Source: Hyphomicrobiales bacterium | GTDB lineage: Bacteria > Pseudomonadota > Alphaproteobacteria > Rhizobiales > Rhizobiaceae | DNA: 64,000 bases | Assembly (NCBI GenBank): GCA_021775415.1 | Contig: JAJFHV010000021.1 | Coordinates: forward strand, 169,334 to 233,333 | Direction: 5' to 3' | Shown here: piece after piece, positions 8,032 to 17,231 of the stretch | Layout: each line of letters starts with the position of its first letter | Position numbering within the stretch: the stretch's first letter is position 1 | Notes under the pieces: model-generated | Seen by the model: the letters and a program-made list of their open reading frames with translations, nothing else | Databases searched by the model: none | What the model was told of the DNA's origin: nothing | Translations under genes and position numbers: made by a program

Positions 8032-8673
8032 TCATTTGAGCCGGAGAAGTCCATCGGTGCGCTGATCACTGTTCATGTGTGCCGCCATATTTCTTGCAAA
8101 GTGGAGGATTCTTGTTGTATTTCCATGGAGTGTGAGGCCAATGCCACTTATTGCAAAGTCTTTATTCTGAGTAAGATATGCAGCGATTTGTTTGGTTGCT
8201 TGGCGTTTGTCACCAAATAGCGGCATTTTGACAATCGCAAAGTCCAGGTCTTTTAGCAGTGGGTCGGTCACATCTTCATCCATATCAAAATATGATATTC
8301 CGCTCTCATCAATCGATGCGATAATTATAATGTATTTGCCATCCTCCTGTATCTGCATCACGTAAATATCTTCATTTATATGGTCAAATATCGCTGGGGT
8401 TTCGACGGTTTCACCGTCTTCATTCCACGCCAATGTGTATTCATTTGGGTGCGACCTGCTCTCTCGCACGGTTATAATCCGTCGATCCTCTTCCTTTTTG
8501 CTGACCACCTGAAATTTGCCAATTCCACCCGGCAATGGGTCTCCGTCCAAATGCGAAAGAATTGGGCTGGTTACATAAAAACAACCCGTAAGTGATGTGA
8601 GCAGGGCCAAGACGAATATTCCACGCTTCACCGGCTTCAGCACGCTAAACATCCCATGTGCGCAATGATCCAT
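8032..8673 (-). CDS. Predicted lipoprotein, unknown function
   Basis: 213 residues from ATG 8673, preceded by AAGG. The hydrophobic VLALLTSLTGC segment ends in a lipobox (LTGC, Cys ~31), predicting a lipid-anchored protein. The body starts with a short linker (PILSHLDGDPLPGG) and is rich in acidic residues and beta-strand patterns (KYIIIIASIDESGISYFDMDED). The frame is open to an upstream start at 8730, but that would overlap the preceding gene and push the signal peptide deep into the protein. Seven bp separate it from the upstream membrane-protein gene, a typical operon spacing. Confidence 0.65.
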   Translation of the reverse strand: MDHCAHGMFSVLKPVKRGIFVLALLTSLTGCFYVTSPILSHLDGDPLPGGIGKFQVVSKKEEDRRIITVRESRSHPNEYTLAWNEDGETVETPAIFDHINEDIYVMQIQEDGKYIIIIASIDESGISYFDMDEDVTDPLLKDLDFAIVKMPLFGDKRQATKQIAAYLTQNKDFAISGIGLTLHGNTTRILHFARNMAAHMNSDQRTDGLLRLK

Positions 8674-8680
8674 ATTGGCC

Positions 8681-8956
8681 TTAGCCCTGCAGAGAGATTT
8701 GAAACGCACCATAGGCAATCCCACAAACAACTGCGATCAGGAACCAGAGAATTGCCTTTATCAAACGACGGTAATGCGGAATACCTGGAGGATCGATAAA
8801 TTGATCTATTTTTTGTGGATTCCACCATCCCATTTGGAACAACAGTTTGATCCAGTTTCCACTCCGAACATGCCTCAGCATATTGAAAAATGAATACGCT
8901 GCGATCACCCAAATCATCAGCGCTATTGCGATTATTGCGATAAACGGAAAAACCAT
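8681..8956 (-). CDS. Small two-helix membrane protein, unknown function
   Basis: 91 residues: a first strongly hydrophobic helix (VFPFIAIIAIALMIWVIAAY), a basic middle part (RHVRSGNWIKLL, with tryptophans and a WWNPQKIDQF stretch), and a second helix near the C-terminus (LIKAILWFLIAVVCGIAYG). Both ends would lie on the same side of the membrane. It is the first gene of the four-gene minus-strand run 8956 to 7061. No family recognised. Confidence 0.6.
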   Translation of the reverse strand: MVFPFIAIIAIALMIWVIAAYSFFNMLRHVRSGNWIKLLFQMGWWNPQKIDQFIDPPGIPHYRRLIKAILWFLIAVVCGIAYGAFQISLQG

Positions 8957-9059
8957 AAAGTTCCCAGTTTGCCTTTCGAAGGGCGATTTGTTGAACCTGC
9001 CATTGACGCTACCCTAAAACTGGCGAATTCCAAACTGGAGCGGTTGTGTTGTCATCTGA

Positions 9060-9135
9060 GATGTCTGTTTTACTCCCGAAAGCGGATGTTCTAGCTCAAA
9101 CCGTCAATGTCTGCATTGTGCCACAAGCGGACATT
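9060..9135 (+). repeat. Palindromic repeat, modules A-B (copy 2)
   Basis: Same A-B organisation and orientation as at 6950-7025, more diverged: module A 9060-9090 (GATGTCTGTTTTACTCCCGA then AAGCGGATGTT) and module B 9106-9135 (AATGTCTGCATTGTGCCACA then AGCGGACATT). The A-to-B spacer is again 15 bp. It lies between two minus-strand genes. Confidence 0.8.
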
Positions 9136-9205
9136 GCCAAGACTAGGATTTACTGAAAGCCTGTCGTGTTTTGCAAAGATTTGGCTTCGCGGCACGCATT
9201 ACCGC

Positions 9206-10519
9206 TTAATTCGGCGTGTGCCAGTTGATGCCCATGCGGAAGACGAACCCGTCATCAATGGAGAGGTTGTCGCCAGGGTCGAAATCAGGAACTGCGCCGA
9301 GATTGGGGCTTTCATCAAAGGCCATGTACAGAGCTTCTGCTTTCACGGAGACGTTGTCCTGAACAAATGTTTCAAGGCCAATGCCACCAACAAAACCGAC
9401 AGCGTCTATTCCAACACTACCAGGGGTACTACCGATCTCAAACGTTGCGTCGGCATCAACTATTGCAACGCCTGCTGTGCCGTAGAGCAGTGAATTACCA
9501 TACACCATGCCAGCGCGCCCGCGAACAGTTGCAAAGTAGTTCATGTCGAATGTGTGGGTATCGCCCTCACCGTCAGGCCCTATACTTCCATCCCAGTCAG
9601 CAAAGCTGATATCGCCCTCAATGCCATAAACATAGTCGCCAGTTTGCACGTTCCAACCGACCTGCCCGCCACCGAGGAAACCATTGTCACTCAATCCTTC
9701 AAGATCTGCATTGGAGCCGGCATTGTCCCAGACTCCTGATGGACCAATCCCGCCAATGCCGACATTGGCACCCAGGTAGAGACCATTCCAGTCGTGAGGT
9801 AATTCATGGATAGACCCTGATTCAGACCCATGGGTAGATGTGCCGCTTGCATTAAGGTGCCAATTGAAGCCGATGCGTGCCAGAAAAGCATCGTCTATCG
9901 TCAAATTGTCACCCAGGGCACCATCTGGCAGTGGGTCAAGGTTGGTGCTGTCGCCGAAAATTCCCCAAAGACCTTCGATCTTTACGCTGAACTCTTCAGT
10001 CAATTTGGTTTCAATACCAGCGCCCAAGACTCCACCAACAGCTGTTATATCGATAAACCCTGGACCGGCCCCGCCCACATCAAACGTTCCTTCGCCTTCA
10101 AAAAAGGCAACGCCACCGGTAACAAAGATTAGGCTGTTATCATAAAGCCTGCCAAACCGCCCCCTCACAGTTGCGAAGAGATTGGTATCCAAACTATGAC
10201 TGTCGCCATCTTCGTCGACAAATCCTTTACCCCAATCAATGGCGGATAAATCGCCCTCAATCCCATAAACCCATATGCCATCCTGGAAATTCCAGCCAAT
10301 TTGGCCGCCGCCGATAAAACCATTTTGTGTAATACCTTCCAACGGGGCAACTATACCATCAAAAGTTCCATTGGAGTTTGGTCCCCCAGCGCCGGCATGA
10401 CCGCCTAAATATAGGCCTTCAAATGTGGTTTGCGCGTATGCAGTCCCGCTTGCCTGCAATAGCCCGGTTAACAAAACCCCGGTACCTATGCTTGCAGATT
10501 TGGCAAAATCGATATTCAT
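9206..10519 (-). CDS. Outer-membrane protein with two tandem beta-barrel domains
   Basis: 437 residues from ATG 10519 (AGGGAACC upstream); the longer open frame upstream lacks coding character. A signal peptide ends near AYAQ (~30). Two homologous ~195-residue domains follow, residues ~32-225 and ~240-437. Each begins W/F-x-GLYLG, contains GFIGGGQIGWN / GFLGGGQVGWN, YGIEGDLS / YGIEGDIS, LFATVRGRFG / YFATVRGRAG, TGGVAF / TAGVAI, and ends with DNLTIDDAFLARIGFNWH / DNLSIDDGFVFRMGINWH. Each half resembles the 8-strand barrel of Omp25/31-like alphaproteobacterial proteins and ends in an aromatic-rich strand suited to BAM recognition. A double barrel in one chain is unusual. Divergent from the ATP-grasp pair across ~200 bp. 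Confidence 0.85.
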   Translation of the reverse strand: MNIDFAKSASIGTGVLLTGLLQASGTAYAQTTFEGLYLGGHAGAGGPNSNGTFDGIVAPLEGITQNGFIGGGQIGWNFQDGIWVYGIEGDLSAIDWGKGFVDEDGDSHSLDTNLFATVRGRFGRLYDNSLIFVTGGVAFFEGEGTFDVGGAGPGFIDITAVGGVLGAGIETKLTEEFSVKIEGLWGIFGDSTNLDPLPDGALGDNLTIDDAFLARIGFNWHLNASGTSTHGSESGSIHELPHDWNGLYLGANVGIGGIGPSGVWDNAGSNADLEGLSDNGFLGGGQVGWNVQTGDYVYGIEGDISFADWDGSIGPDGEGDTHTFDMNYFATVRGRAGMVYGNSLLYGTAGVAIVDADATFEIGSTPGSVGIDAVGFVGGIGLETFVQDNVSVKAEALYMAFDESPNLGAVPDFDPGDNLSIDDGFVFRMGINWHTPN

Positions 10520-10716
10520 GTCAGGTTCCCTGTGGTTCCTTGCCAGATTAGTCTGGTCTGAACTCGCCCCGTCCGTATTCTGGTGAATATTTAGCTGGAT
10601 TCTGAATTCGCCACAATCGAGAATTGGAATAAACGAATTGTTTTCTGTTAAACCATGCAAAAATGTCACATAATTTGCCTTAATTGCCCACAATCTTGCA
10701 AATTCCCCGGGAAAAC

Positions 10717-11670
10717 ATGCCACAGGAAGTAATGCGAAACCTGATTCTTGTTTGGCAACCGCGATGGCAGATTGCCCAAGATTTTGAGGAAATTGCTTCA
10801 ATCATCACTGCGTCGGCGCCCGACATTGAGGTCTTTGTGGTCAACAATGAGACGACAGCGTTCACGCAGTGCAAAAAGGCCGCTAAAAAACCAACGTTGA
10901 TTGTGTCCCTTGCAGCTTTGTGGCGGCCCGTTCCACGGCGCGGCAAAATTTATCAGGGAAGTTTTGTTTCCAAAACCGATCAAAAATCGCGGCTTTCGGC
11001 GGTTGGCATTCCGGTTCCCAAAGGTATTGTTCTTGAGCCAAACCTTGAACTTGACCCGGATGAGTGGGGTGAGTTTGTTATCGTCAAACCACTGGATGCG
11101 ATGAAGGCTCATTCTGGTCTGGGGGTGAATCTCGTTCGAACTGTGAAATTGCATTATCGCCCGCCTAAGGATTATCCAGAAGAACATCCGGGCCATCATG
11201 GCCCCATGCTGGCTGAACAGTTTATCGATACCGGCGAATGGCCAACTTATTATCGTGTGTTTACACTGTTTGGTGAACCCCTCCATGCCATTGAACACAG
11301 AACCTTAAATCGCAGGCCGCCCCTGGATTCCGCTGATGATGAAATTGCAAAGGCGGCTATTAATGTTAGTCAAGGTTTTATCGCGTTGAAATTTGTGGAC
11401 GATACAGATCTGCTCGAACTGGCAAGAAACATCTATCCGGCAATGGCAGAAGTGCCGTTTCACGCTTGTGATATTGTTCGCGATATTCATACAAAAAAGC
11501 TCTACGTAATCGAACTCAACCCCGGTCAAAATGCCATGCGGATTTCATCAGAACACTGGAAGGAAAAACGCAAGTTGCTGGGTGGCCGAGACGCAATGAT
11601 TAAGCAATTTGGTGCTTGGGAAAAGGCTGCGAAAGTGCTCATCGAACGCACTCGCGCCGAAGCAGAATAG
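10717..11670 (+). CDS. ATP-grasp protein, first of a tandem pair, unknown substrate
   Basis: 317 residues. ATG 10717 is chosen because it makes the protein start (MPQEVMRNLILV) line up with, and have exactly the length of, the downstream paralogue; an earlier ATG at 10684 is possible. ATP-grasp features: pre-ATP domain to ~95; RLSAVGIPVPKG; nucleotide-binding Lys in FVIVKP (~130); hinge MLAEQFIDTG (~175); YYRVFTLFG; and metal ligands ACDIVRD (~263) and VIELNPG (~280). The family ligates carboxylates to amines or similar nucleophiles through an acyl-phosphate. No peptide substrate or partner enzyme is adjacent, and the product is not predictable. Twelve bp separate it from the second copy. Confidence 0.8.
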   Translation: MPQEVMRNLILVWQPRWQIAQDFEEIASIITASAPDIEVFVVNNETTAFTQCKKAAKKPTLIVSLAALWRPVPRRGKIYQGSFVSKTDQKSRLSAVGIPVPKGIVLEPNLELDPDEWGEFVIVKPLDAMKAHSGLGVNLVRTVKLHYRPPKDYPEEHPGHHGPMLAEQFIDTGEWPTYYRVFTLFGEPLHAIEHRTLNRRPPLDSADDEIAKAAINVSQGFIALKFVDDTDLLELARNIYPAMAEVPFHACDIVRDIHTKKLYVIELNPGQNAMRISSEHWKEKRKLLGGRDAMIKQFGAWEKAAKVLIERTRAEAE

Positions 11671-11682
11671 GTCCGGTAGTTT

Positions 11683-12636
11683 ATGCCTAGCACAGCAGAA
11701 AAAAATCTGATTTTGGTGCAGGAATACGGATGGCAGTCAATCAATGATTTTAATGCCATCGCCAAACTCATTAGTGAAATTGCACCCGATATTGAAACCT
11801 TCATTGTCAACAACGCAATCAGCAATTCAGTGACCCGAAAACGAGCTGCAAAGCGTCCCACACTTGTGGTTTCGTTTGGTGCATTGCGGGGCTTTAACAC
11901 CGCCAGAGGCAGGATTTGCCAAGGTGGATATATTCCCAAACCCGAACAGGTAAAACGCTTGGAGGCTGCCAATGTGGCCGTGCCAAAAAGTGCAATTTTG
12001 ACGCCCGAATTGGTGCTTGATACGCGCGAATGGGGGAAGTTTGTTGTCCTGAAACCGCTTGCCCGCGGACATAGTTCCCATGGCGCGGGTGTCAATATTT
12101 TGCGAACAAGCGAGGTGGTTTACGTACAACCGGCAGATTATCCTGAAGGTCACCCTGGTCGCGATGGATCAATGATGGTGCAACAGTTTATTAACTGTGG
12201 TGAACGCCTTAATGTCTACAGGGTTTTGACTTTGTTTGGTGTTCCTCTTTACGCGTTTTTGATCCTGTTGGACGAGCCTCGTCAATCATTGGATACGCCA
12301 GATATCGATCTACAGTCAGTGGTAATTGCCAGTAACAGCGGTGCTCGACAACGAACTATGGTTGATGATGAGAATGTAATGGAATTGGCCCGCAATATTT
12401 CCAGTGCCTTTCCTGAAGTACCGTTGCAAGGTTGTGACATCATTCGCGATGCACACTCCGGTGCACTCTATGCGCTTGAAATCAATGCCGGTGGCAATAC
12501 GTGGCAATTCTCATCTGACATTGCAAAACCTATGGTTGAGCAAATGGGGGGCGCGCATGTACTGATTGATCAATTTAGCGCATTTGACATTGCTGCGAGG
12601 GTCCTTGTAGAGCGGACAAGAGTTGAAGCTGAATAA
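11683..12636 (+). CDS. ATP-grasp protein, second of a tandem pair, unknown substrate
   Basis: 317 residues, the same length as its upstream neighbour and clearly homologous over the whole span (KNLILVQEYGW / RNLILVWQPRW; ERTRVEAE / ERTRAEAE at the C-terminus). ATP-grasp elements are all kept: RLEAANVAVPKS, FVVLKP, MMVQQFINCGE, VYRVLTLFG, GCDIIRD and ALEINAGGN. The middle segment (residues ~185-225, linking the two C-terminal lobes) is the most diverged between the copies, suggesting different substrates or a heteromeric enzyme. A palindromic repeat follows 8 bp after the stop. Confidence 0.8.
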   Translation: MPSTAEKNLILVQEYGWQSINDFNAIAKLISEIAPDIETFIVNNAISNSVTRKRAAKRPTLVVSFGALRGFNTARGRICQGGYIPKPEQVKRLEAANVAVPKSAILTPELVLDTREWGKFVVLKPLARGHSSHGAGVNILRTSEVVYVQPADYPEGHPGRDGSMMVQQFINCGERLNVYRVLTLFGVPLYAFLILLDEPRQSLDTPDIDLQSVVIASNSGARQRTMVDDENVMELARNISSAFPEVPLQGCDIIRDAHSGALYALEINAGGNTWQFSSDIAKPMVEQMGGAHVLIDQFSAFDIAARVLVERTRVEAE

Positions 12637-12644
12637 ATTCCTGT

Positions 12645-12720
12645 GATGTCCGCTTTGGGTCATTAGCAGACATAAGATCGCTGACTTATGATGTCCGCTT
12701 TACCCCCGAAAGCGGACATT
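12645..12720 (+). repeat. Palindromic repeat, modules C-A (copy 3)
   Basis: Module C (12645-12673: ATGTCCGCTTTGGGTCATTA then GCAGACAT) is followed after 17 bp by module A (12690-12720) whose arms are perfect: ATGTCCGCTTT / AAAGCGGACAT. It fills the gap between the convergent ATP-grasp and oxoprolinase genes and could act as a bidirectional stem-loop at both 3' ends. Confidence 0.85.
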
Positions 12721-12731
12721 AGGAACGATTG

Positions 12732-15700
12732 CTACCCCTTTCCATACCCACCAGCGGCTGGTGTATTCACAATTACCGCGTCGCCTGCGACCACTGTAGT
12801 CTGGTCGCAGTGGCCGAGTTCTTCGATTGAGCCATCCAACCGGCGGATTTCGGTTTTCCCAACTTCGCCATCGCCGCCGCCATCAAGGCCCTTGGGTGCA
12901 TGTTTGCGGGAACTAGAGAGGATCGCGCAGTCCATATCTTCCAGGAACCGCATTACCCGCCGCACGCCATCTCCACCGTTGAATTTTCCTTTCCCGCCAG
13001 AGCCTTTGCGGATTGAGAATTCTTCAAGCACAACCGGATAGCGCATTTCGAGGATTTCAGGGTCCGTCATTCTCGTGTTGGTCATGTGCACATGAACGGC
13101 ACTTGGACCAGGATAACCGTGGCCATCGTTCATCCGGCCTGCCGGCGCTCCGCCACAGATTGTCTCATAGTTCTGGTAGCGCGTGTTGCCGTAGGTCAGA
13201 TTGTTCATTGTACCCGGTGCGTTGGCGAGTGCGCCCAGTGCCATTAACAGGCAGTTTGTAACGTGCTGGCTGGTTTCGGTGTTTCCTGCGATCACGGCGG
13301 CCGGGTAGACGGGTTTCAGCATGCATCCTTCCGGAATCACAATGTTAATGGGCTTCAGACATCCGGCATTCATGGGAATGCCGGCTTCCACCATCAGGCG
13401 AAAGACATAAAGCACCGCCGCACGGGTAACGGGTTCGGGTGCGTTGAAATTATTCTTTGCGATTTTCGATGTGCCAGTGAAATCAACGGTCGCCTCGCGT
13501 TTGTCACGGTCGACCGTGATTTTTACCCGGATGGTTTGATCATTGTCGGTTTCATAGGCGTATTCGCAGTCCGATAGTGCGTCGATCAACCGGCGCACGC
13601 TTTCCTCGGCATTATCCTGCACATGCCCCATATAGGCTTTAACGACAGGCAGCGTGAAGTGATCGACCATCTTGCGCAGCTCGGTGACACCCTTTTCATT
13701 TGATGCAATCTGGGCGCGGATGTCGGCCATGTTCTGGGCCGGGTTGCGGGCGGGCCACGGATGGTTGGTCATGATTTCGAGCATCGCCTCTTCCTGGATG
13801 ATGCCTTTGTCGACGAGCTTGAAGTTATCGATCAGCACGCCTTCCTCATCGACGTGCGTGGCGCGAGGGGTGGCGCTTCCTGGTGCCATGCCGCCGACAT
13901 CTGCGTGATGGCCGCGTGCTGCTGTGTAGAACAGGATTTCCCTTTCGGCCTCGTCATCTTTGATCCCTGTCGCACCTTCGGCGCTCCCCGCCTCTTGCTT
14001 GAACACCGGGGTCACCACGGTGATATCCGGCAAATGAGTGCCGCCATTATAGGGGGCATTCAAAATGAATACGTCACCCGGATTGATGTTGCCCTTGTTC
14101 AGTTCGATGATGGTTTTGACCGAGCGATCCATTGATCCCAAATGCACCGGCATGTGAGGCGCGTTCGCAACCAGTGATCCATCGGCTGCAAAAACCGCGC
14201 AGGAAAAATCCAGCCGCTCTTTTATGTTGACCGAGTAGGCGGTGTTTTGAAGCGTTACACCCATCTGCTCGGCGATTGACATGAAGAGGTTGTTGAAGAC
14301 TTCAAGCATCACCGGATCAGCATCGGTTCCGATTGCGGCCTGTCGGGCCAGCACCTCGGAGCGGGTCAGTATGACATGGCCCAATGTGTTGATTTGAGCC
14401 TGCCAACCGGGTTCCACAATCAGCGTTTGATGGGGCTCGATTATGAGTGCTGGACCCTTCACCTGATTGCCCGGATTGAGCGCTTTGCGTTGATGAATGC
14501 CCGCGTCATGCCAGGCACCATTTGAGAAGAACCGGGTTTGCTGTTCGGGTGTTGCCACTGCATCGACAAGTGCTGCTTCCGGTTCGGAAATATCAGCACC
14601 TCCACCAACCGATTCAACCTCCACTGCTTCAACAATCAATTGCTTGTTTTCAAACACAAATCCGAACTGCTTTCGATGTGAGGTTTCGAAGGCCTGGATC
14701 ATTGTCGCAGTGTCTGACAACGGCACCGGAAGGGGTAAATCGGTGCCGTCGTAGCGAATGTGAATTCGGGTAAAAGATGTTATTTCAGAATGGGTTATGT
14801 CTTGATCTTGCAATTCTGATTCAGTCTCTACTTGAAGTTCTGATTCAACTTCTTCAAGTGTTGATTCAAGTTCTGGTGTGAGCTCTTGAATGAGCGCACG
14901 TGAGCGGTTTGCACGAACCTGCGCAAGGCCCATTCCATAGGCTGAAAGAATGCCTGAAAGCGGATGGATTTGTACGGTCTCCATACCCAGTGCATCGGCC
15001 ACCGCACATGCGTGTTGACCACCCGCGCCACCAAAACAATTGAGCGCGTATTCGGTGACATCATAGCCACGTTGAACAGAAATTTTCTTAATCGCATTGG
15101 CCATGTTTTCGACGGCGATTTTCAGGAAGCCATCGGCTACTTCTTCGGGCGTGGCCCCGCCAATTTCTCCGGCGAGGTTTTCGAATTTCTTGTGAACGGT
15201 TTGGGTGTCTAGCGTCTCGGTCTGGTCGGGCCCGAAGATTGCTGGGAAAAATTCTGGTTGCAGTTTGCCGGCCATCACATTTGCATCGGTGACGGTCAGT
15301 GGACCTCCGCGCCGATAGCATGCTGGACCTGGATTGGCACCGGCAGAATCCGGCCCTGCCTGAAACCGCCCATCCTTGTAAGTGAGGATTGAACCACCAC
15401 CAGCAGCAACCGTGTGAATGCGCATCATCGGTGCGCGCATACGAACGCCAGCGACCTCGGTTTCAAAAGCGCGTTCCAGTTCGCCGTCGTAGTGGGAGAC
15501 ATCGGTTGAGGTGCCTCCCATGTCGAAGCCGATCATTTTTTCAAAGCCCGCAAGCCGGGATGTCTCAACCGCACCGACAACGCCGCCAGCAGGGCCGGAC
15601 AAAATTGCATCCTTGCCCTGGAACAGATCGGCTGCGGTCAAGCCACCGGATGACATCATGAACATCAACTTCGGTGATGATTTGTCTGCACTCACGCGAG

Positions 15701-16472
15701 CAGCTTTGCTGCCGTTCCGTGAGGGCGACGCATTTGCGTCGGTCGCCTCTTCGGCTCCTGCTGGCGTGACACTTTCACTTATTCCCAATTCACCGGCGAC
15801 CTGCTCGACATAGCGGCGCAGGATGGGAGAGAGATAAGCATCCACTACGGTGGTGTCGCCCCGGCCAATCAGCTTGATGAGCGGGGAGACCTCATGGCTG
15901 ATGGAGACTTGTGCAAATCCGAGTTCACGCACCAGCTTTCCAACAAGTGCCTCGTGTTCGGGATATTTCCAGGCATGGATAAATGCAATTGCGATACTGT
16001 TGATGCCATCAGCTTTAAGCGATTCCAGATTCAGCCGGATTTTGGCAATATCCGGTGCTGCTTCAATGGATCCGTTTGCCAGTACGCGTTCATCCACCTC
16101 GACCACTTTTTCGTACAAGAGTTCCGGCAGGATGATCTCCTTGGCGAAGATGTCCGGCCGGGCCTGATAACCAATGCGAAGCCCGTCACGGAAGCCCTTT
16201 GTGATCAAAAGTGCTGTACGCTCGCCTTTTCTTTCGAGCAGAGCGTTTGTTGCAACGGTTGTGCCCATTTTGACGTTACCGACAAGGTGGGCGGGTATGG
16301 GGGCAGCTTTTTCAACGCCAAGCAGATCGCGAATACCCTGGATCGCAGAATCGCGATAAGCTTCCGGGTTTTCAGAAAGCAATTTGTGCGGGTGCAAGTT
16401 CCCCGCAGGGTCGCAGCCAACGATGTCCGTGAATGTGCCGCCGCGATCGATCCAGAAATCCCATTTTGCCAT
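12732..16472 (-). CDS. oplAH: 5-oxoprolinase / hydantoinase, fused HyuA-HyuB type
   Basis: 1246 residues carrying both subunits found separately in HyuA/HyuB systems. Residues ~5-185: HyuA N-terminal domain ([11 protein letters not shown] at 9-19). ~270-500: HyuA ATPase-like part ([10 protein letters not shown] ~292, [12 protein letters not shown] ~315, [13 protein letters not shown] ~480). ~715-1240: HyuB part ([30 protein letters not shown]) ending in the usual AAGGYGKG. The enzyme hydrolyses 5-oxoproline to glutamate with ATP in the cytoplasm; a broader hydantoinase-like activity cannot be excluded. Two low-complexity insertions (~232-268 and ~530-565) lie outside the conserved blocks. Divergent from the winged-helix regulator at 16568. 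Confidence 0.9.
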   Translation of the reverse strand: MAKWDFWIDRGGTFTDIVGCDPAGNLHPHKLLSENPEAYRDSAIQGIRDLLGVEKAAPIPAHLVGNVKMGTTVATNALLERKGERTALLITKGFRDGLRIGYQARPDIFAKEIILPELLYEKVVEVDERVLANGSIEAAPDIAKIRLNLESLKADGINSIAIAFIHAWKYPEHEALVGKLVRELGFAQVSISHEVSPLIKLIGRGDTTVVDAYLSPILRRYVEQVAGELGISESVTPAGAEEATDANASPSRNGSKAARVSADKSSPKLMFMMSSGGLTAADLFQGKDAILSGPAGGVVGAVETSRLAGFEKMIGFDMGGTSTDVSHYDGELERAFETEVAGVRMRAPMMRIHTVAAGGGSILTYKDGRFQAGPDSAGANPGPACYRRGGPLTVTDANVMAGKLQPEFFPAIFGPDQTETLDTQTVHKKFENLAGEIGGATPEEVADGFLKIAVENMANAIKKISVQRGYDVTEYALNCFGGAGGQHACAVADALGMETVQIHPLSGILSAYGMGLAQVRANRSRALIQELTPELESTLEEVESELQVETESELQDQDITHSEITSFTRIHIRYDGTDLPLPVPLSDTATMIQAFETSHRKQFGFVFENKQLIVEAVEVESVGGGADISEPEAALVDAVATPEQQTRFFSNGAWHDAGIHQRKALNPGNQVKGPALIIEPHQTLIVEPGWQAQINTLGHVILTRSEVLARQAAIGTDADPVMLEVFNNLFMSIAEQMGVTLQNTAYSVNIKERLDFSCAVFAADGSLVANAPHMPVHLGSMDRSVKTIIELNKGNINPGDVFILNAPYNGGTHLPDITVVTPVFKQEAGSAEGATGIKDDEAEREILFYTAARGHHADVGGMAPGSATPRATHVDEEGVLIDNFKLVDKGIIQEEAMLEIMTNHPWPARNPAQNMADIRAQIASNEKGVTELRKMVDHFTLPVVKAYMGHVQDNAEESVRRLIDALSDCEYAYETDNDQTIRVKITVDRDKREATVDFTGTSKIAKNNFNAPEPVTRAAVLYVFRLMVEAGIPMNAGCLKPINIVIPEGCMLKPVYPAAVIAGNTETSQHVTNCLLMALGALANAPGTMNNLTYGNTRYQNYETICGGAPAGRMNDGHGYPGPSAVHVHMTNTRMTDPEILEMRYPVVLEEFSIRKGSGGKGKFNGGDGVRRVMRFLEDMDCAILSSSRKHAPKGLDGGGDGEVGKTEIRRLDGSIEELGHCDQTTVVAGDAVIVNTPAAGGYGKG

Positions 16473-16567
16473 CTGATTGCACGTCCTTTGCCGGATTGGG
16501 TATCAAGATTTGCATCATTCACAATTTATCGATAAAATGTCAATATCAGGAATCAAGGAGTACTGCT

Positions 16568-17122
16568 GTGACTGAAAGCAAGAAAGTGGTGGGGCATGAA
16601 GTGGGATCGCCAAATCCTGGTATTGGTCCGGTTGTGTCAGCAGCGCATCTGGCCAGTGGCGCGATGCCAGAGCTTTCCGAGATGGAATATGCGTTGATTG
16701 TGGCCAGCAGTGGTATGCAGCGGTGGATTGTGCGTTGCACCAATGCCAGCGGCCTGGCCGGATTGACCGCAATTGAGGTCCAGGTGCTGCACTCCGTCAA
16801 TCATCGCGGACGGGAGAAAACTCTGGCTGATTTATGTCTGGTGCTCAATATCGAGGACACCCATCTGGTCAATTACGCCATCAAAAAACTTGCTGAACAA
16901 AAACTGGTGAAAACCGGCAAGCGGGGAAAAGAAAAAACCGTCGCAATTACCGATGCCGGTCGAAAGGCGTGTGAAGCCTATCACCAAACGCGTGAAGCAT
17001 TGCTGGTTGAAAGTGTGCTGGCGCTTGGGCTCGATGCCAGCGAAGTGTCGAAGGCAGCTCGATTGTTGCGCGCCCTGTCCGGTCAATATGATCAGGCGGC
17101 TCGAAGTGCAGCGAGTTTGTGA
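16568..17122 (+). CDS. MarR-like winged-helix transcriptional regulator
   Basis: 184 residues. GTG 16568 is the start: AAGGAG lies 7 nt upstream. After a ~25-residue disordered N-terminus, residues ~45-150 form a winged helix (LTAIEVQVLHSVNHRG, then EDTHLVNYAIKKLAEQKLVKTGKRGKEKTVAITDAGRKA), close to the predicted MarR group in which the recognition helix is followed by a basic wing. A C-terminal helix (LGLDASEVSKAARLLRALS) likely dimerises. It is divergently transcribed from the oxoprolinase gene over a 95-bp gap, so control of that gene is the simplest inference. Confidence 0.8.
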   Translation: MTESKKVVGHEVGSPNPGIGPVVSAAHLASGAMPELSEMEYALIVASSGMQRWIVRCTNASGLAGLTAIEVQVLHSVNHRGREKTLADLCLVLNIEDTHLVNYAIKKLAEQKLVKTGKRGKEKTVAITDAGRKACEAYHQTREALLVESVLALGLDASEVSKAARLLRALSGQYDQAARSAASL

Positions 17123-17231
17123 TTGCAGAGTGTCATGAATGTTTGCCTGGTTTGAAACCGTGACATGACAGAGCATCGCTCGTGGTTTAGGCTCGTCTTT
17201 TGCACGTAAACCAACTGGAAGCTCAAGAGCC

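Noticed and set aside
9107..9493. 128-codon plus-strand frame starting in module B
   Set aside because: Another repeat-derived start; the remainder is antisense to the outer-membrane gene.
10520..10801. 94-residue N-terminal extension of the double-barrel protein
   Set aside because: It would place the signal peptide internally; ATG 10519 has a ribosome binding site and a direct signal sequence.
12688..13041. 117-codon plus-strand frame beginning inside the palindromic repeat
   Set aside because: Its first codons are the repeat itself (the MSALPPKADI-type artefact) and the rest is antisense to the oxoprolinase gene.
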